A stretch of 64,000 bases of DNA from CADEED01 sp020442965. GTDB taxonomy: Bacteria; Pseudomonadota; Gammaproteobacteria; Steroidobacterales; Steroidobacteraceae. Both the position numbers and the translations under genes were made by a program. The stretch covers positions 83,815 through 147,814 of the forward strand of contig JAWLAH010000005.1 of NCBI GenBank assembly GCA_041395525.1. Reading direction: 5' to 3'. The notes beneath the pieces are model-generated. The model did not search any database. It was not told the DNA's origin and was given only the letters and a program-made list of their open reading frames with translations. Shown here in pieces: positions 8,110-16,186 of this stretch (position 1 is its first letter; each line of letters opens with the position of its first letter).

Positions 8110-9105
8110 ATGTCAGCAACCTCACGACAATTGACGACAGCGCTCGGTGCACTGGTGATGGCGCTTGCGATAGCGGCCTGCGGATCCAAATCCGCCGAGA
8201 ATCCTGCCGCGAAGTCCTCAGGTGGCGCATCGAGCGCCACTGCGTCCCAGGGAAACGCGAGTGCTGAACAGGTAGCCGCCGAAGCGCGCGGCGACCTCGA
8301 CTGCCCCGCCAAGGTCAAGTCTGCGCCGCGCGCCGCCAACGCACCGGTGGACGACATCGTCGGTGTGCGACCGGGCATGACCTACGAGGAGGCCGCCAAT
8401 ACGGTGCTGTGCACCGACCCACTGATGGTTGTCAGCGCCCCGCTGACGAGCGGCATCAACATGAAAACCTACGGTCAGACCGTTCGTCAGGGATTCACGG
8501 CACGTCAAGCCGAGCCGCGCATTCAGAAGTCCTCCAAGCAAATCATGCAGGAAATGCAGGACGACATGCTGGCGAGGAGTAGCAACAGGGTGGTTCGCGA
8601 TATGCGGCCCGGACAATCCAAGTGGTCCGTGAGCACGATGGGAATGCCAGGACAGGAGCGCGTCATCCAGGCCGCGCGTGAAGAGTGGTTCGAGGCCGAT
8701 CGCAATCCCGTCATTGCAAACGTTGAGCACGCGCTGATCGAGAAATACGGCACGCCGACCAGACAACAGCATTCTGCTGGAACGAGCTATCTCACCTGGG
8801 CATACGATCCCCTCGGCCGCCGAATCACAGAAACATCTCGCCTGTTCAATCAGTGCAGCGGCAGCGCCGATCCCGACGGTGGAACTAACTATTCGCCCGA
8901 CTGCGGCTTGGTGATAACTGCAATTGTCTCGCCTCTCAAAACCAATCCTCAGCTCGCGGAATTCATGCAGGTCGGCACCATCGATCAGTCAACTGGTTAT
9001 GAGGCAATCGTCGCAACCGAGCAGGCACTGCAGGGTCTCGAGCAACAGCAGCAGGCGCGTCAGGTACAGGACGCGGCCAAGAATGCCGACAAACCGCAGC
9101 TGTGA
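8110..9105 (+). CDS. Putative lipoprotein, unknown function
   Basis: 331 residues with a lipoprotein leader (IAAC, Cys near residue 24) and a low-complexity Ser/Ala/Gly linker before the folded part. The middle contains VRPGMTYEEA, a phrase seen in small exported domains that recognise envelope components, but the family is not clear to me. The C-terminus is Gln-rich and helical. It is the first gene of a plus-strand series (8110-12464) that diverges from the ECF/CHAT operon across 184 bases; ribosome site AAGGGG is about 10 bases before the ATG. Confidence 0.7.
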   Translation: MSATSRQLTTALGALVMALAIAACGSKSAENPAAKSSGGASSATASQGNASAEQVAAEARGDLDCPAKVKSAPRAANAPVDDIVGVRPGMTYEEAANTVLCTDPLMVVSAPLTSGINMKTYGQTVRQGFTARQAEPRIQKSSKQIMQEMQDDMLARSSNRVVRDMRPGQSKWSVSTMGMPGQERVIQAAREEWFEADRNPVIANVEHALIEKYGTPTRQQHSAGTSYLTWAYDPLGRRITETSRLFNQCSGSADPDGGTNYSPDCGLVITAIVSPLKTNPQLAEFMQVGTIDQSTGYEAIVATEQALQGLEQQQQARQVQDAAKNADKPQL

Positions 9106-9115
9106 GGCGGCCCGC

Positions 9116-9856
9116 ATGCGCTATCACCTGATCATCGCAGTGCTGACAATGGTGCTCACGGCCTGCAGCGGCTCCGACCACGCGCCGCAGCCAAGCAGCG
9201 CCACCGACGCTGGATCGAGCGACGGACGGACATCAACGGCCGACCGTCAAGCGAACTCGGCGCCGGATGCCGCGGCGCTTGCGGGCCTTCACGGCCGCCG
9301 CGGAGAGCTGCTCAATCCCGACGCCAGCACGATGGTGTTCCTCTATTACGATCTCGCCGGTCTCACGCCACCCTTCGACGAGTGGGTCGAGCGCGACATG
9401 CGCGTCCAATCGGCGCCAGCGATCGACAAGGCAGCGCGACGCGCCAGTGTCAGGAGCGAACTCGAGGCCGCCAGCCGCGCCGTGCGCGATGTCGGGCTGA
9501 TCCGTGTGTCGATGAACGCCGACCTCAGCGACTACGATCCCGCGAATGCGGAGTTTACGGTCGGCGCGCTGGCGCCCAGCTCCTACCTGGCGTTCGACGC
9601 GTTCGGCGAAAAGATTGCGGTGAACTTCGCCAACGGCCGGACAGCGCAGATCTGGTCCGTTCCAGCCGACCAGGCGCAGTCGATTCGCGATCGGATCGGC
9701 CCGGGCAGAGATGTCTCCATCGACGCGCTGCTGCGCATCACAGCAGTGCAGCCACGAGCCGGGGGCGGGGCCGTGACCACGAGCGTTGTCGAATACGACT
9801 TGCGCTCGGGCAAGTCTGGTCCAGCCATTGCGCATCGAAGCATGACCGGGACCTGA
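9116..9856 (+). CDS. Putative lipoprotein, unknown function
   Basis: 246 residues from the ATG at 9116, 10 bases after the preceding stop. The leader ends with LTAC (Cys near residue 17), followed by a Ser/Thr/Asp-rich linker typical of lipoproteins. The mature domain has mixed character with no motif I can name. Much longer upstream readings exist in this frame but lie inside the previous gene. Its position between two other exported-protein genes suggests a shared envelope function, which the sequence does not define. Confidence 0.7.
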   Translation: MRYHLIIAVLTMVLTACSGSDHAPQPSSATDAGSSDGRTSTADRQANSAPDAAALAGLHGRRGELLNPDASTMVFLYYDLAGLTPPFDEWVERDMRVQSAPAIDKAARRASVRSELEAASRAVRDVGLIRVSMNADLSDYDPANAEFTVGALAPSSYLAFDAFGEKIAVNFANGRTAQIWSVPADQAQSIRDRIGPGRDVSIDALLRITAVQPRAGGGAVTTSVVEYDLRSGKSGPAIAHRSMTGT

Positions 9857-9901
9857 AGCACTGCAAAGCACGCCATCTGACCACTACATCGAGGTAAACG
9901 C

Positions 9902-11095
9902 ATGAACCACCAACTCGGAAAGCTCCTGCACGCGCTCGTGCTGACCACGACGTTGCTGATCGCGACCCCGGCACCGGCAGCGCAGACGTGCGCGAAGAAT
10001 ACGGCTTGCGTCGATACCCGGGCCTTCTCGGCAACCGTCAGCGACTTTCGCACCAGCAAGCAGAACAATGTGCGAGTGCTCACTGCAACCGTCCGCTTCC
10101 AGAACAAGACAGCCAAGCCACTGATGCTCGGTTACGTGCGCGATTCGGGGATTGCGATCGACGATCAGGGCAACCGCTTCGTCGTGCCACAGTCGAACGG
10201 CGTGCGCGGCATCGGTGAGATCATCGGCAACTCGTTCGAATCCAAGTTCACGTTGCAGCCAGGCGAAGCGAGTGACGCCCGGCTGGAGTTCATCTGGGGC
10301 CCAGGTAATGCGACCATGGGCACGCAGTACGAAATGGACGTCGCGATTCGCGAGATCGAGGCAACCGGCCCGGACCAGTTTCGATTGGGCGCCGAGCATG
10401 CGCTGCACTTCAACAATGTCAGTGAACAGGCCGCCGTGGCGGCGCCGCGCCAGGCCCCGGCCCAGGCGTCACCGCAGGTAGCGGCCGCCACTAACGACCC
10501 GTGCGCCGGGGCAGTCGGTTGCTACAGCGCCGGCCCGTTCGTCGCCGAAGTTCAACAACTCTCGGCGAGCTCGATGACGGGCGGCGCACGCCATCAAACG
10601 CTGACGCTGAATATCAGGTTCCGCAACACGAGCACACAGCCGATCATCCTGGCCTACAAACCTGGCACCAGCGGGGCGATCGACAACCTCGGCAACCGCT
10701 ACTACTTCGGTCGAGCGGGCACGCACGACAGCAGCGTCAGGGGAATCGGCTACGTCCAGAGCAATTCCGCCGATCCGCAGTTCACCCTGGCACCGGGCCA
10801 GAGTCGGAACGCACAGTTCAACGTCACGCGCTTCGAGGCCGCCCGCAAGCAGTTAGGCACGAGCTATACGTACGACGTCGTGATTGCCGAGCTCGAAGTG
10901 CTACCGAGTCAGCAGCTACGAACACTGCGCGAGGATAGTTTGAACTTTCCGAATCTGACTTCTGGTACTTACACGGCCACGACCGGCGGCGCCACAACCA
11001 GTGGCGCTGCGAGCGGCGCGGCCCCGGACGCAGCAGCGATAGAGTCGACGGCGAACAAAGTGATCGATCTGTTCAACAAGCTGAAGAAACACTAA
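9902..11095 (+). CDS. Secreted protein with two tandem copies of one domain
   Basis: 397 residues with a cleavable signal peptide (about residues 1-25, ending APAA). The mature protein is an internal duplication: residues ~30-165 and ~210-340 share the same order of motifs, namely a Cys pair near the front, TATVRFQNKT / LNIRFRNTS, DDQGNRF / DNLGNRY, VRGIGEI / VRGIGYV, a FTLQPGE / FTLAPGQ stretch, and GTQYEMDVAIREIE / GTSYTYDVVIAELE. The pattern resembles immunoglobulin-like exported domains of the DUF4352 kind, but I would not assign it. A Gly/Ala/Thr-rich linker and a helix end the protein. Confidence 0.75.
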   Translation: MNHQLGKLLHALVLTTTLLIATPAPAAQTCAKNTACVDTRAFSATVSDFRTSKQNNVRVLTATVRFQNKTAKPLMLGYVRDSGIAIDDQGNRFVVPQSNGVRGIGEIIGNSFESKFTLQPGEASDARLEFIWGPGNATMGTQYEMDVAIREIEATGPDQFRLGAEHALHFNNVSEQAAVAAPRQAPAQASPQVAAATNDPCAGAVGCYSAGPFVAEVQQLSASSMTGGARHQTLTLNIRFRNTSTQPIILAYKPGTSGAIDNLGNRYYFGRAGTHDSSVRGIGYVQSNSADPQFTLAPGQSRNAQFNVTRFEAARKQLGTSYTYDVVIAELEVLPSQQLRTLREDSLNFPNLTSGTYTATTGGATTSGAASGAAPDAAAIESTANKVIDLFNKLKKH

Positions 11096-11108
11096 CAGGG
11101 GTATCGTC

Positions 11109-12464
11109 ATGACTACGACCAGGAGAGGCCGCGTACTGCGGGATACGAGTGTTGGCGCCGGCCTGATCTTCGTCGATGGGAAGCAGTATCCGTTCAACCT
11201 CGAAGGCAGCTGGAAGTCGGAGTACGCACCCAAAGTGAACATGGGCGTTGATGCGGACTTCGACGATCAGGGCAATCTGATCGCTGTTCGTGCGGTCGGT
11301 GCGCAGATGATCGCCGGCGAACAGGCCGCGCAGGTGCTGGGCCTCGCACAAGACAAGGCAAAGAAGCTTGCGGCGGAGTTTCAGGACAAAGGCGCACCGG
11401 TCATCGCGCAATACGCCGGCAAGATTGGCTACTCAACGCTGGGCGCCTTTGCCGCAGTCGTCATCGGCTGGTTCTTTCTGCCGCTCGTGTCGGTCAATCT
11501 CGGCATGATCGGCAAGAACTCCGTCACCTTTTACCAAGGCCTGAAACTGCTGAATGCGTCGGGCATCGAGAGTCTCGCCGCGCTTTCAGGCGGTGGCAGC
11601 GCTGGACTCTACGGTGTACTGTGCTTCGCCGCGCTGGCCACCGTGTTTTTGCCGCAGCTATGGCGCGACAGCAAGGCCGGATTCGGCATGACAGCGCCGT
11701 TGTTGCTCATGCTGCTCGTCGGCGTCGTGGCGTATTTCAAGATCTCCGGGCAAATATCGGCTGGCCAGGAGCAGGCGGGCGCGTTCGGTGGCGCAGAGTA
11801 CCAGCAGATGGCGCGCGAAATGGCCGAGCGGGCATCGGCCGAAATGCGCAAGGCCATCTCGATCGGCTTCGGCTTGTGGCTATCGTTGGCCGGAGCGATC
11901 TACCTCGGCTGGCAGGGCTGGGGGAAGTCTCGCTTGAAAGATCGCGTGAGCCGCAGTCCCTCTGTTTCGATGTGTCTGTTAGCCGCTCTGGCGGTCATGG
12001 CAAATGCCAACGCGGCCGAGAAGCTACCGGCACCTGTCGCCAAGGCGATGCGCGACATCGCCGCTGTCTGCAGCGACGTTGGTGGCAAGCCGCAGATGAA
12101 GGACGCATTGCAACGCGCCGATCTGAACGCGGATGGACTGATGGATTACGTGGTCAACGTGGCGGGTGTGAATTGCGAGGGTGCGGTAAGCGTCTACGGC
12201 GATCGCGAGAAGGGAGTCATGGTCTTCACTGCCGATGCGAAGGCCGGGGCCCACGAGGCATTCAACGACTCGGTTTACGGCGTACGGCTCGAGCGCAGCC
12301 AGTCGTCGGCCAGGCTCTGGCTCACGGTGTCAGGCGAGGGATGTGGCAAGAAGCCCGCAGCGAATTTCGCCAGCGAAGCATTCTGCGAGCGGCCGCTCGT
12401 CTGGAATGCCAAGACCGGAAAATTCGCCTACGCGCCCGTGTCGATGATCCGCATGATCGAATAG
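11109..12464 (+). CDS. Membrane protein with C-terminal exported-type domain
   Basis: 451 residues. The first ~105 residues are soluble and probably cytoplasmic; transmembrane segments follow near 110-130, 170-185, 195-212 and 250-268. A second, leader-like hydrophobic stretch (MCLLAALAVMANANA, about residues 289-303) then precedes a soluble domain of ~150 residues that starts like a mature exported protein. That domain contains DLNADGLMDYV, which fits an EF-hand-like calcium loop. The join looks like a fusion of a membrane protein gene with a secreted-protein gene. It lies 13 bases after the duplicated-domain gene and closes the series. Confidence 0.7.
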   Translation: MTTTRRGRVLRDTSVGAGLIFVDGKQYPFNLEGSWKSEYAPKVNMGVDADFDDQGNLIAVRAVGAQMIAGEQAAQVLGLAQDKAKKLAAEFQDKGAPVIAQYAGKIGYSTLGAFAAVVIGWFFLPLVSVNLGMIGKNSVTFYQGLKLLNASGIESLAALSGGGSAGLYGVLCFAALATVFLPQLWRDSKAGFGMTAPLLLMLLVGVVAYFKISGQISAGQEQAGAFGGAEYQQMAREMAERASAEMRKAISIGFGLWLSLAGAIYLGWQGWGKSRLKDRVSRSPSVSMCLLAALAVMANANAAEKLPAPVAKAMRDIAAVCSDVGGKPQMKDALQRADLNADGLMDYVVNVAGVNCEGAVSVYGDREKGVMVFTADAKAGAHEAFNDSVYGVRLERSQSSARLWLTVSGEGCGKKPAANFASEAFCERPLVWNAKTGKFAYAPVSMIRMIE

Positions 12465-12545
12465 CCTCCGGCCGTACCTCCTCGCTGCCACGGTGGCCGT
12501 CGGTCGCTGCCGTAGCCAGCTCGGCTCGGGCGTACCATTCAGGGC

Positions 12546-12575
12546 TTGACGAACATACCAACTAGTTGGTACGCT
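12546..12575 (+). promoter_or_regulatory. Promoter with TetR operator palindrome
   Basis: A perfect 16-bp palindrome TACCAACTAGTTGGTA occupies 12556-12571, ending 10 bases before the tetR start. It sits between a -35-like TTGACG (12546-12551) and a -10-like TACGCT (12570-12575, 18-base spacer), so a bound dimer would block the polymerase. Palindromes of this CCAAC/GTTGG type are common TetR/AcrR operators. It is expected to control tetR and the four genes behind it. Confidence 0.75.
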
Positions 12576-12581
12576 GGTCGT

Positions 12582-13187
12582 ATGCAGCAGGAAACCGCGC
12601 GTCACAAGCTGCTCGATGCCGCCCTCGCAGTCGTCCGTGCGAAAGGCTACGCGTCGAGTACGGTTGATGATCTTTGCTCCGCGGCGGGCGTCACCAAGGG
12701 CGCGTTCTTTCATCACTTCAAGAGCAAGGACGCGCTCGCGGTCGCCGCAGCCAACCATTGGTCGACCGTAACCGGCGCCTTCTTCGAGACCGCGCCCTAC
12801 CACGCCCACACCGACCCACTTGATCGGGTACTGGGCTACCTGGATTTCCGCAAAGCCATCCTGCTGGGCGACATCGCCGAGTTCACCTGTTTCGCCGGTA
12901 CGCTCGTACAGGAAATCTACGACACCCATCCCGACATTCGCGCAGCCTGCGCTGCGAGCATTGAGGGCCATGCCGCCAAGGTGGCAGCAGACATCGCCGC
13001 GGCCATGAAGCGCTATCGGATCAGCGCCCCGTGGACTGCCGAGAGCCTCGCCATGCATACGCAAGCCGTACTGCAGGGTGCTTTCGTTCTCGCGAAAGCC
13101 CAGGGAAACGCCGCGATCGCAGCGCAAAGCGTTGATCACCTGCGCCGCTATGTTGAGTTGTTATTTCACTCACCGAAACGCCAATAG
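12582..13187 (+). CDS. TetR/AcrR family transcriptional regulator
   Basis: 201 residues from the ATG at 12582; an upstream in-frame extension would run through the operator and is rejected. The N-terminal helix-turn-helix is textbook: KLLDAALAVVRAKGY, STVDDLCSAAGVTKGAFFHHF, KSKDALA. The C-terminal ligand-binding part is helical with Cys and Trp residues. The operator palindrome upstream indicates autorepression. Four genes follow in the same direction with gaps of 8, 13, 10 and 61 bases, probably its regulon. Confidence 0.9.
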   Translation: MQQETARHKLLDAALAVVRAKGYASSTVDDLCSAAGVTKGAFFHHFKSKDALAVAAANHWSTVTGAFFETAPYHAHTDPLDRVLGYLDFRKAILLGDIAEFTCFAGTLVQEIYDTHPDIRAACAASIEGHAAKVAADIAAAMKRYRISAPWTAESLAMHTQAVLQGAFVLAKAQGNAAIAAQSVDHLRRYVELLFHSPKRQ

Positions 13188-13195
13188 GAGTTGTC

Positions 13196-13561
13196 ATGAG
13201 CAAAGACACGACGTATCTCGCCGTATTCCTCGGCAGCAAGACCAGCGCGAACAGCAAGGCTTGGCAGGCATTGTCTGAAGACGCGCGTCGCACGAAGGAA
13301 CGCGCCGGCATGGCAGGCTGGCAGGCGTGGGCAGAAAAGCATCAGGCCGTCATCGTCAGCATCGGCGGCCCGCTGGGAAAGACCAAGAGAGTCGACGCGC
13401 GCGGCATCGCAGACACCAGTAACGAGATGAGCGCATTTTCGATCGTGCGGGCAGAATCACACGAGGCGGCTGCGAAGCTGTTCGAGCAGCATCCTCATTT
13501 CATGATATTCCCGGGCGATGCGGTCGAGATCATGCCCATCCTGCCGATACCCGGCGCCTGA
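13196..13561 (+). CDS. YCII-related domain protein
   Basis: 121 residues, soluble, no leader. The fold-defining features of the YCII/DGPF group are visible: an N-terminal strand (YLAVFL), a helix, a central segment IVSIGGPLGKTK, and the C-terminal HPHFMIFPGDAVEIMPILP. Proteins of this group are small ferredoxin-like-fold proteins of mostly unknown role. It follows tetR by 8 bases with an AGGAG ribosome site and is translated in the same unit as the SRPBCC gene. Confidence 0.75.
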   Translation: MSKDTTYLAVFLGSKTSANSKAWQALSEDARRTKERAGMAGWQAWAEKHQAVIVSIGGPLGKTKRVDARGIADTSNEMSAFSIVRAESHEAAAKLFEQHPHFMIFPGDAVEIMPILPIPGA

Positions 13562-13574
13562 AGGAGTCGCGATC

Positions 13575-14018
13575 ATGCCTAACACCGTGCGGCTGCATCG
13601 TGTTCTGACTACCTCACCCGAAAAAGTCTATCGCGCCTTTCTGGAAGCGGATGCGATGGCCAAGTGGCTGCCCCCGAACGGCTTCACCTGCACCGTACAC
13701 CGCCTCGAGCCGAAACCGGGTGGAACGCACAGCATGTCGTTTCGAAACTTCACCACGGGCCACAGCCACGCGTTCGGCGGCGAGTATCTGGAACTCGTCA
13801 AGAACGAACGCCTGGTTTATACGGACAAATTCGATGACCCGAATCTGCCTGGCGAAATGCGCGTCACGGTGACGCTCAGGAAGGTGGCCGTGGGCACCGA
13901 AGTCAACGTCGTACAGGAAGGCATCCCCGACGCCATTCCACCCGAGGCGTGTTACCTGGGCTGGCAGGAATCGCTACGCAATCTCGCCAAACTGGTCGAA
14001 CCCAACATCAGCAATTAG
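13575..14018 (+). CDS. SRPBCC/AHSA1 family protein
   Basis: 147 residues from the ATG at 13575, preceded by AAGGAG (13561-13566). The sequence begins VRLHRVLTTSPEKVYRAF, then AMAKWLPPNGFTCTV and GEYLELVKNERLVYTDKF, which are the signature stretches of the AHSA1/SRPBCC ligand-binding fold. Proteins of this group bind hydrophobic molecules; many occur in TetR-controlled clusters with YCII-like and DUF1428 genes, as here. The substrate cannot be read from sequence. Confidence 0.85.
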   Translation: MPNTVRLHRVLTTSPEKVYRAFLEADAMAKWLPPNGFTCTVHRLEPKPGGTHSMSFRNFTTGHSHAFGGEYLELVKNERLVYTDKFDDPNLPGEMRVTVTLRKVAVGTEVNVVQEGIPDAIPPEACYLGWQESLRNLAKLVEPNISN

Positions 14019-14028
14019 GAGACAGATA

Positions 14029-14388
14029 ATGAGCTACATCCAGGGATTCCTGCTGGCAGTTCCGAAGACAAACAAAACGGCATATCGTGCCCTGGCGAAG
14101 AAGGCGGCGGTCATCTTCAAGGAATATGGCGCGCAACGTATCGTCGAAAATTGGGGCGACAACATGCCGGATGGCAAGATCACGGACTTCAAGCGCGCGG
14201 TAAAGGCCGAAGCCAATGAGGCGGTCGTGTTTTCGTGGATCGAGTGGCCCGACAAGAAGACGCTCGACGCTGCGGCGACCAGGATGGAAACCGACGAGCG
14301 CTGGCAGGCCATGGGAGACATGCCTTTCGACGGCAAACGCATGATATGGGGTGGCTTTGAGCCTATCTTTGACAGCGCGGGCGATTGA
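14029..14388 (+). CDS. DUF1428 family protein
   Basis: 119 residues, soluble. It matches the DUF1428 pattern from end to end: YIQGFLLAVP, a helix with FKEYGAQRIVENWGD, a segment KAEANEAVVFSWIEWPDK, and the end DGKRMIWGGFEPI. The family has a dimeric alpha/beta-barrel type fold and no established reaction. The ribosome site is AGGAG about 9 bases upstream. It is the fourth gene of the TetR-headed series. Confidence 0.9.
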   Translation: MSYIQGFLLAVPKTNKTAYRALAKKAAVIFKEYGAQRIVENWGDNMPDGKITDFKRAVKAEANEAVVFSWIEWPDKKTLDAAATRMETDERWQAMGDMPFDGKRMIWGGFEPIFDSAGD

Positions 14389-14449
14389 CCGCAACGCGAT
14401 ATTCACGTCAACTTGTACTTCGACCAACAGAACTGAACGGGCGGCAATC

Positions 14450-15427
14450 ATGGAACGTCGAAATTTTCTGCTGACTGGAACGATGGCACTGGGCCTCAGC
14501 GCAGGCGCCGAAGCCTTCGCAGCCGCGACGCCAGCGAAAGGCGCCGGAACGGTTGGACTGAAGGGTCCATACGTCGATCTAACAACCGGACCCGGCAATA
14601 AGCTTGCCCTCGCCCGCCTGGCCGGCGATCTCGATGAGAGCAAGACGAAATACGGCGGCGCAAAGGGTGTCGTGACAGCGGTGCGCGAAGGCGGACCCTT
14701 GCGCGATCTGTTCGGCTTTGAGGTTGTGTCGGCCGGACGATTGTGGAAGCAGCCCGATGACAGCTACCGGGTCTTGCATCGCGAGACCGTGCTGTACACC
14801 GATCTCAAGACAGGCGACGTACTGACCGAGTACGACAATCCGTACACTAACGAGAAAGTACGGGTCGTTGACGTTGTGAACGATCCGTGGAACGAGTACA
14901 TCGAGGACTTCGTACCACGTCCACCGAGCTACGGCGGCCTCAACAAAATAGATACCAGCAAGCCTCGCACCCCATTGGTCTTGCCGTGGCGCGAGGTCGG
15001 TGGCGGCCTGCTCTCGATGGAGCGGCACATCCATCTCTATTATCCTGCGGCCCTCAAGCCGGACAAGTGGCCCCGTGAGAGCAGCGGCCCGATGAATCGT
15101 GTCAGCGAGTACTTTACGTACTGCCTGCCCCTGGCGGACATGCAAAACGCCAAGCTAACCACTCTGGATCACAGCGGCACCTGGGTGCGCGTGACCCCGT
15201 GGCTGCCGTGGATGCTGATGGGTCAGGCGCCGGGACACATCCTCTATCACTCGACCATGCATTCGTACGACAGCGTCGACGGCTTCAAGCCGAAGATCCT
15301 CGCGCATATGCGCAAGCACCATCCGGAGATGCTCGAGGCGCCGCCGAAGGAATCGTGGGCCAAACCAAACCTGTCGAGCCTCGAGGTATACGCGCGCGAT
15401 GAGAAGCCGGCGCCGGCCAAACAATAG
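14450..15427 (+). CDS. DUF1838 family protein, Tat-type leader
   Basis: 325 residues from the ATG at 14450. The N-terminus starts MERRNFLLTG with a twin arginine and a hydrophobic run ending AFAAA, so Tat-dependent export is likely. The mature part matches DUF1838 throughout, including GPYVDLTT, the repeated DLFGFEVVS, a DPWNEY stretch, PDKWPRESSGPMNRVSE and GTWVRVTPWLPWMLMG. The function of the family is not known. A paralogue of almost identical length lies at 49227-50201. It follows the DUF1428 gene by 61 bases and may be the last member of the TetR regulon. Confidence 0.85.
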   Translation: MERRNFLLTGTMALGLSAGAEAFAAATPAKGAGTVGLKGPYVDLTTGPGNKLALARLAGDLDESKTKYGGAKGVVTAVREGGPLRDLFGFEVVSAGRLWKQPDDSYRVLHRETVLYTDLKTGDVLTEYDNPYTNEKVRVVDVVNDPWNEYIEDFVPRPPSYGGLNKIDTSKPRTPLVLPWREVGGGLLSMERHIHLYYPAALKPDKWPRESSGPMNRVSEYFTYCLPLADMQNAKLTTLDHSGTWVRVTPWLPWMLMGQAPGHILYHSTMHSYDSVDGFKPKILAHMRKHHPEMLEAPPKESWAKPNLSSLEVYARDEKPAPAKQ

Positions 15428-15499
15428 AACGATAAGTCGTGACGCAGCGGGGTTCGGCGAGCGATTGTTGGGTCGCGCGCCAATTCCGCCGGCACCAAC

Positions 15500-15934
15500 C
15501 TAACCGGTAACGACCTCTGCCTGCAGATGCCGCTCCGCCTTGAGCGATGCGGAGATCAGGCAGACCTGCTCCGCCTTTTCGAGCAACTTCTTGCCGCGCT
15601 CGGTATCAGCGCCGCCCGGCACGGTGAGCTTCGCCTTGATGACGAAACGGGTGAACAGACTGACCCTCTCGATACGATCGAGCGTACCCTCGACATCGCA
15701 TTCGAGTTGTCGCCATTCGAACTTCGAGGCGGCAGCGACGGCGCGACACGAGAGAACGAAGCAATCGGCCAGCGCCGCTGTCAGCAGCGTCTCCGGTGAC
15801 CATTGATCCCCGGGACCGCCGAACTCTGCGGGCGGCGCACTGGCCAGACTCGTTAGGCCGGGGGAGCTGAGTGTGACATTGCCGGTCGGCGCGCCGGCAA
15901 TCGAGACGCGGTACTGATGCGGAAAGGGATGCAT
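15500..15934 (-). CDS. OsmC family protein
   Basis: 144 residues. The OsmC/Ohr features are in place: an N-terminal beta region, then GGPGDQWSPETLLTAALADCFVL with the first peroxidatic-type Cys (about 58, plus Cys63), and QVCLISASLKA with the second conserved Cys (about 125). Members reduce organic hydroperoxides through this Cys pair; whether this protein does so is inferred. It is convergent with the DUF1838 gene and stands alone on its strand. Confidence 0.85.
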   Translation of the reverse strand: MHPFPHQYRVSIAGAPTGNVTLSSPGLTSLASAPPAEFGGPGDQWSPETLLTAALADCFVLSCRAVAAASKFEWRQLECDVEGTLDRIERVSLFTRFVIKAKLTVPGGADTERGKKLLEKAEQVCLISASLKAERHLQAEVVTG

Positions 15935-16186
15935 GTCGACGATCCTTGCGATGGGTTCACTCGCGCCAATCTAACGGATGCACCGCGCGGAAGTCTATTG
16001 CGGCTATTACTGCATCGCGAAGTGCCGGCAGGTCACCGGCGACAGAGTGGACATCGCGGCCCGCCAGCTTCGCAGCGGAAGCTTTCGTCGGGAGCGTTGC
16101 CGGTGTAGAACACGCCTGAGTTGTTACCGATCGGCGCGACCGCGTAGCACGTCAGGACATCCCGAACGAAAGATCTTTCGTGCCCG

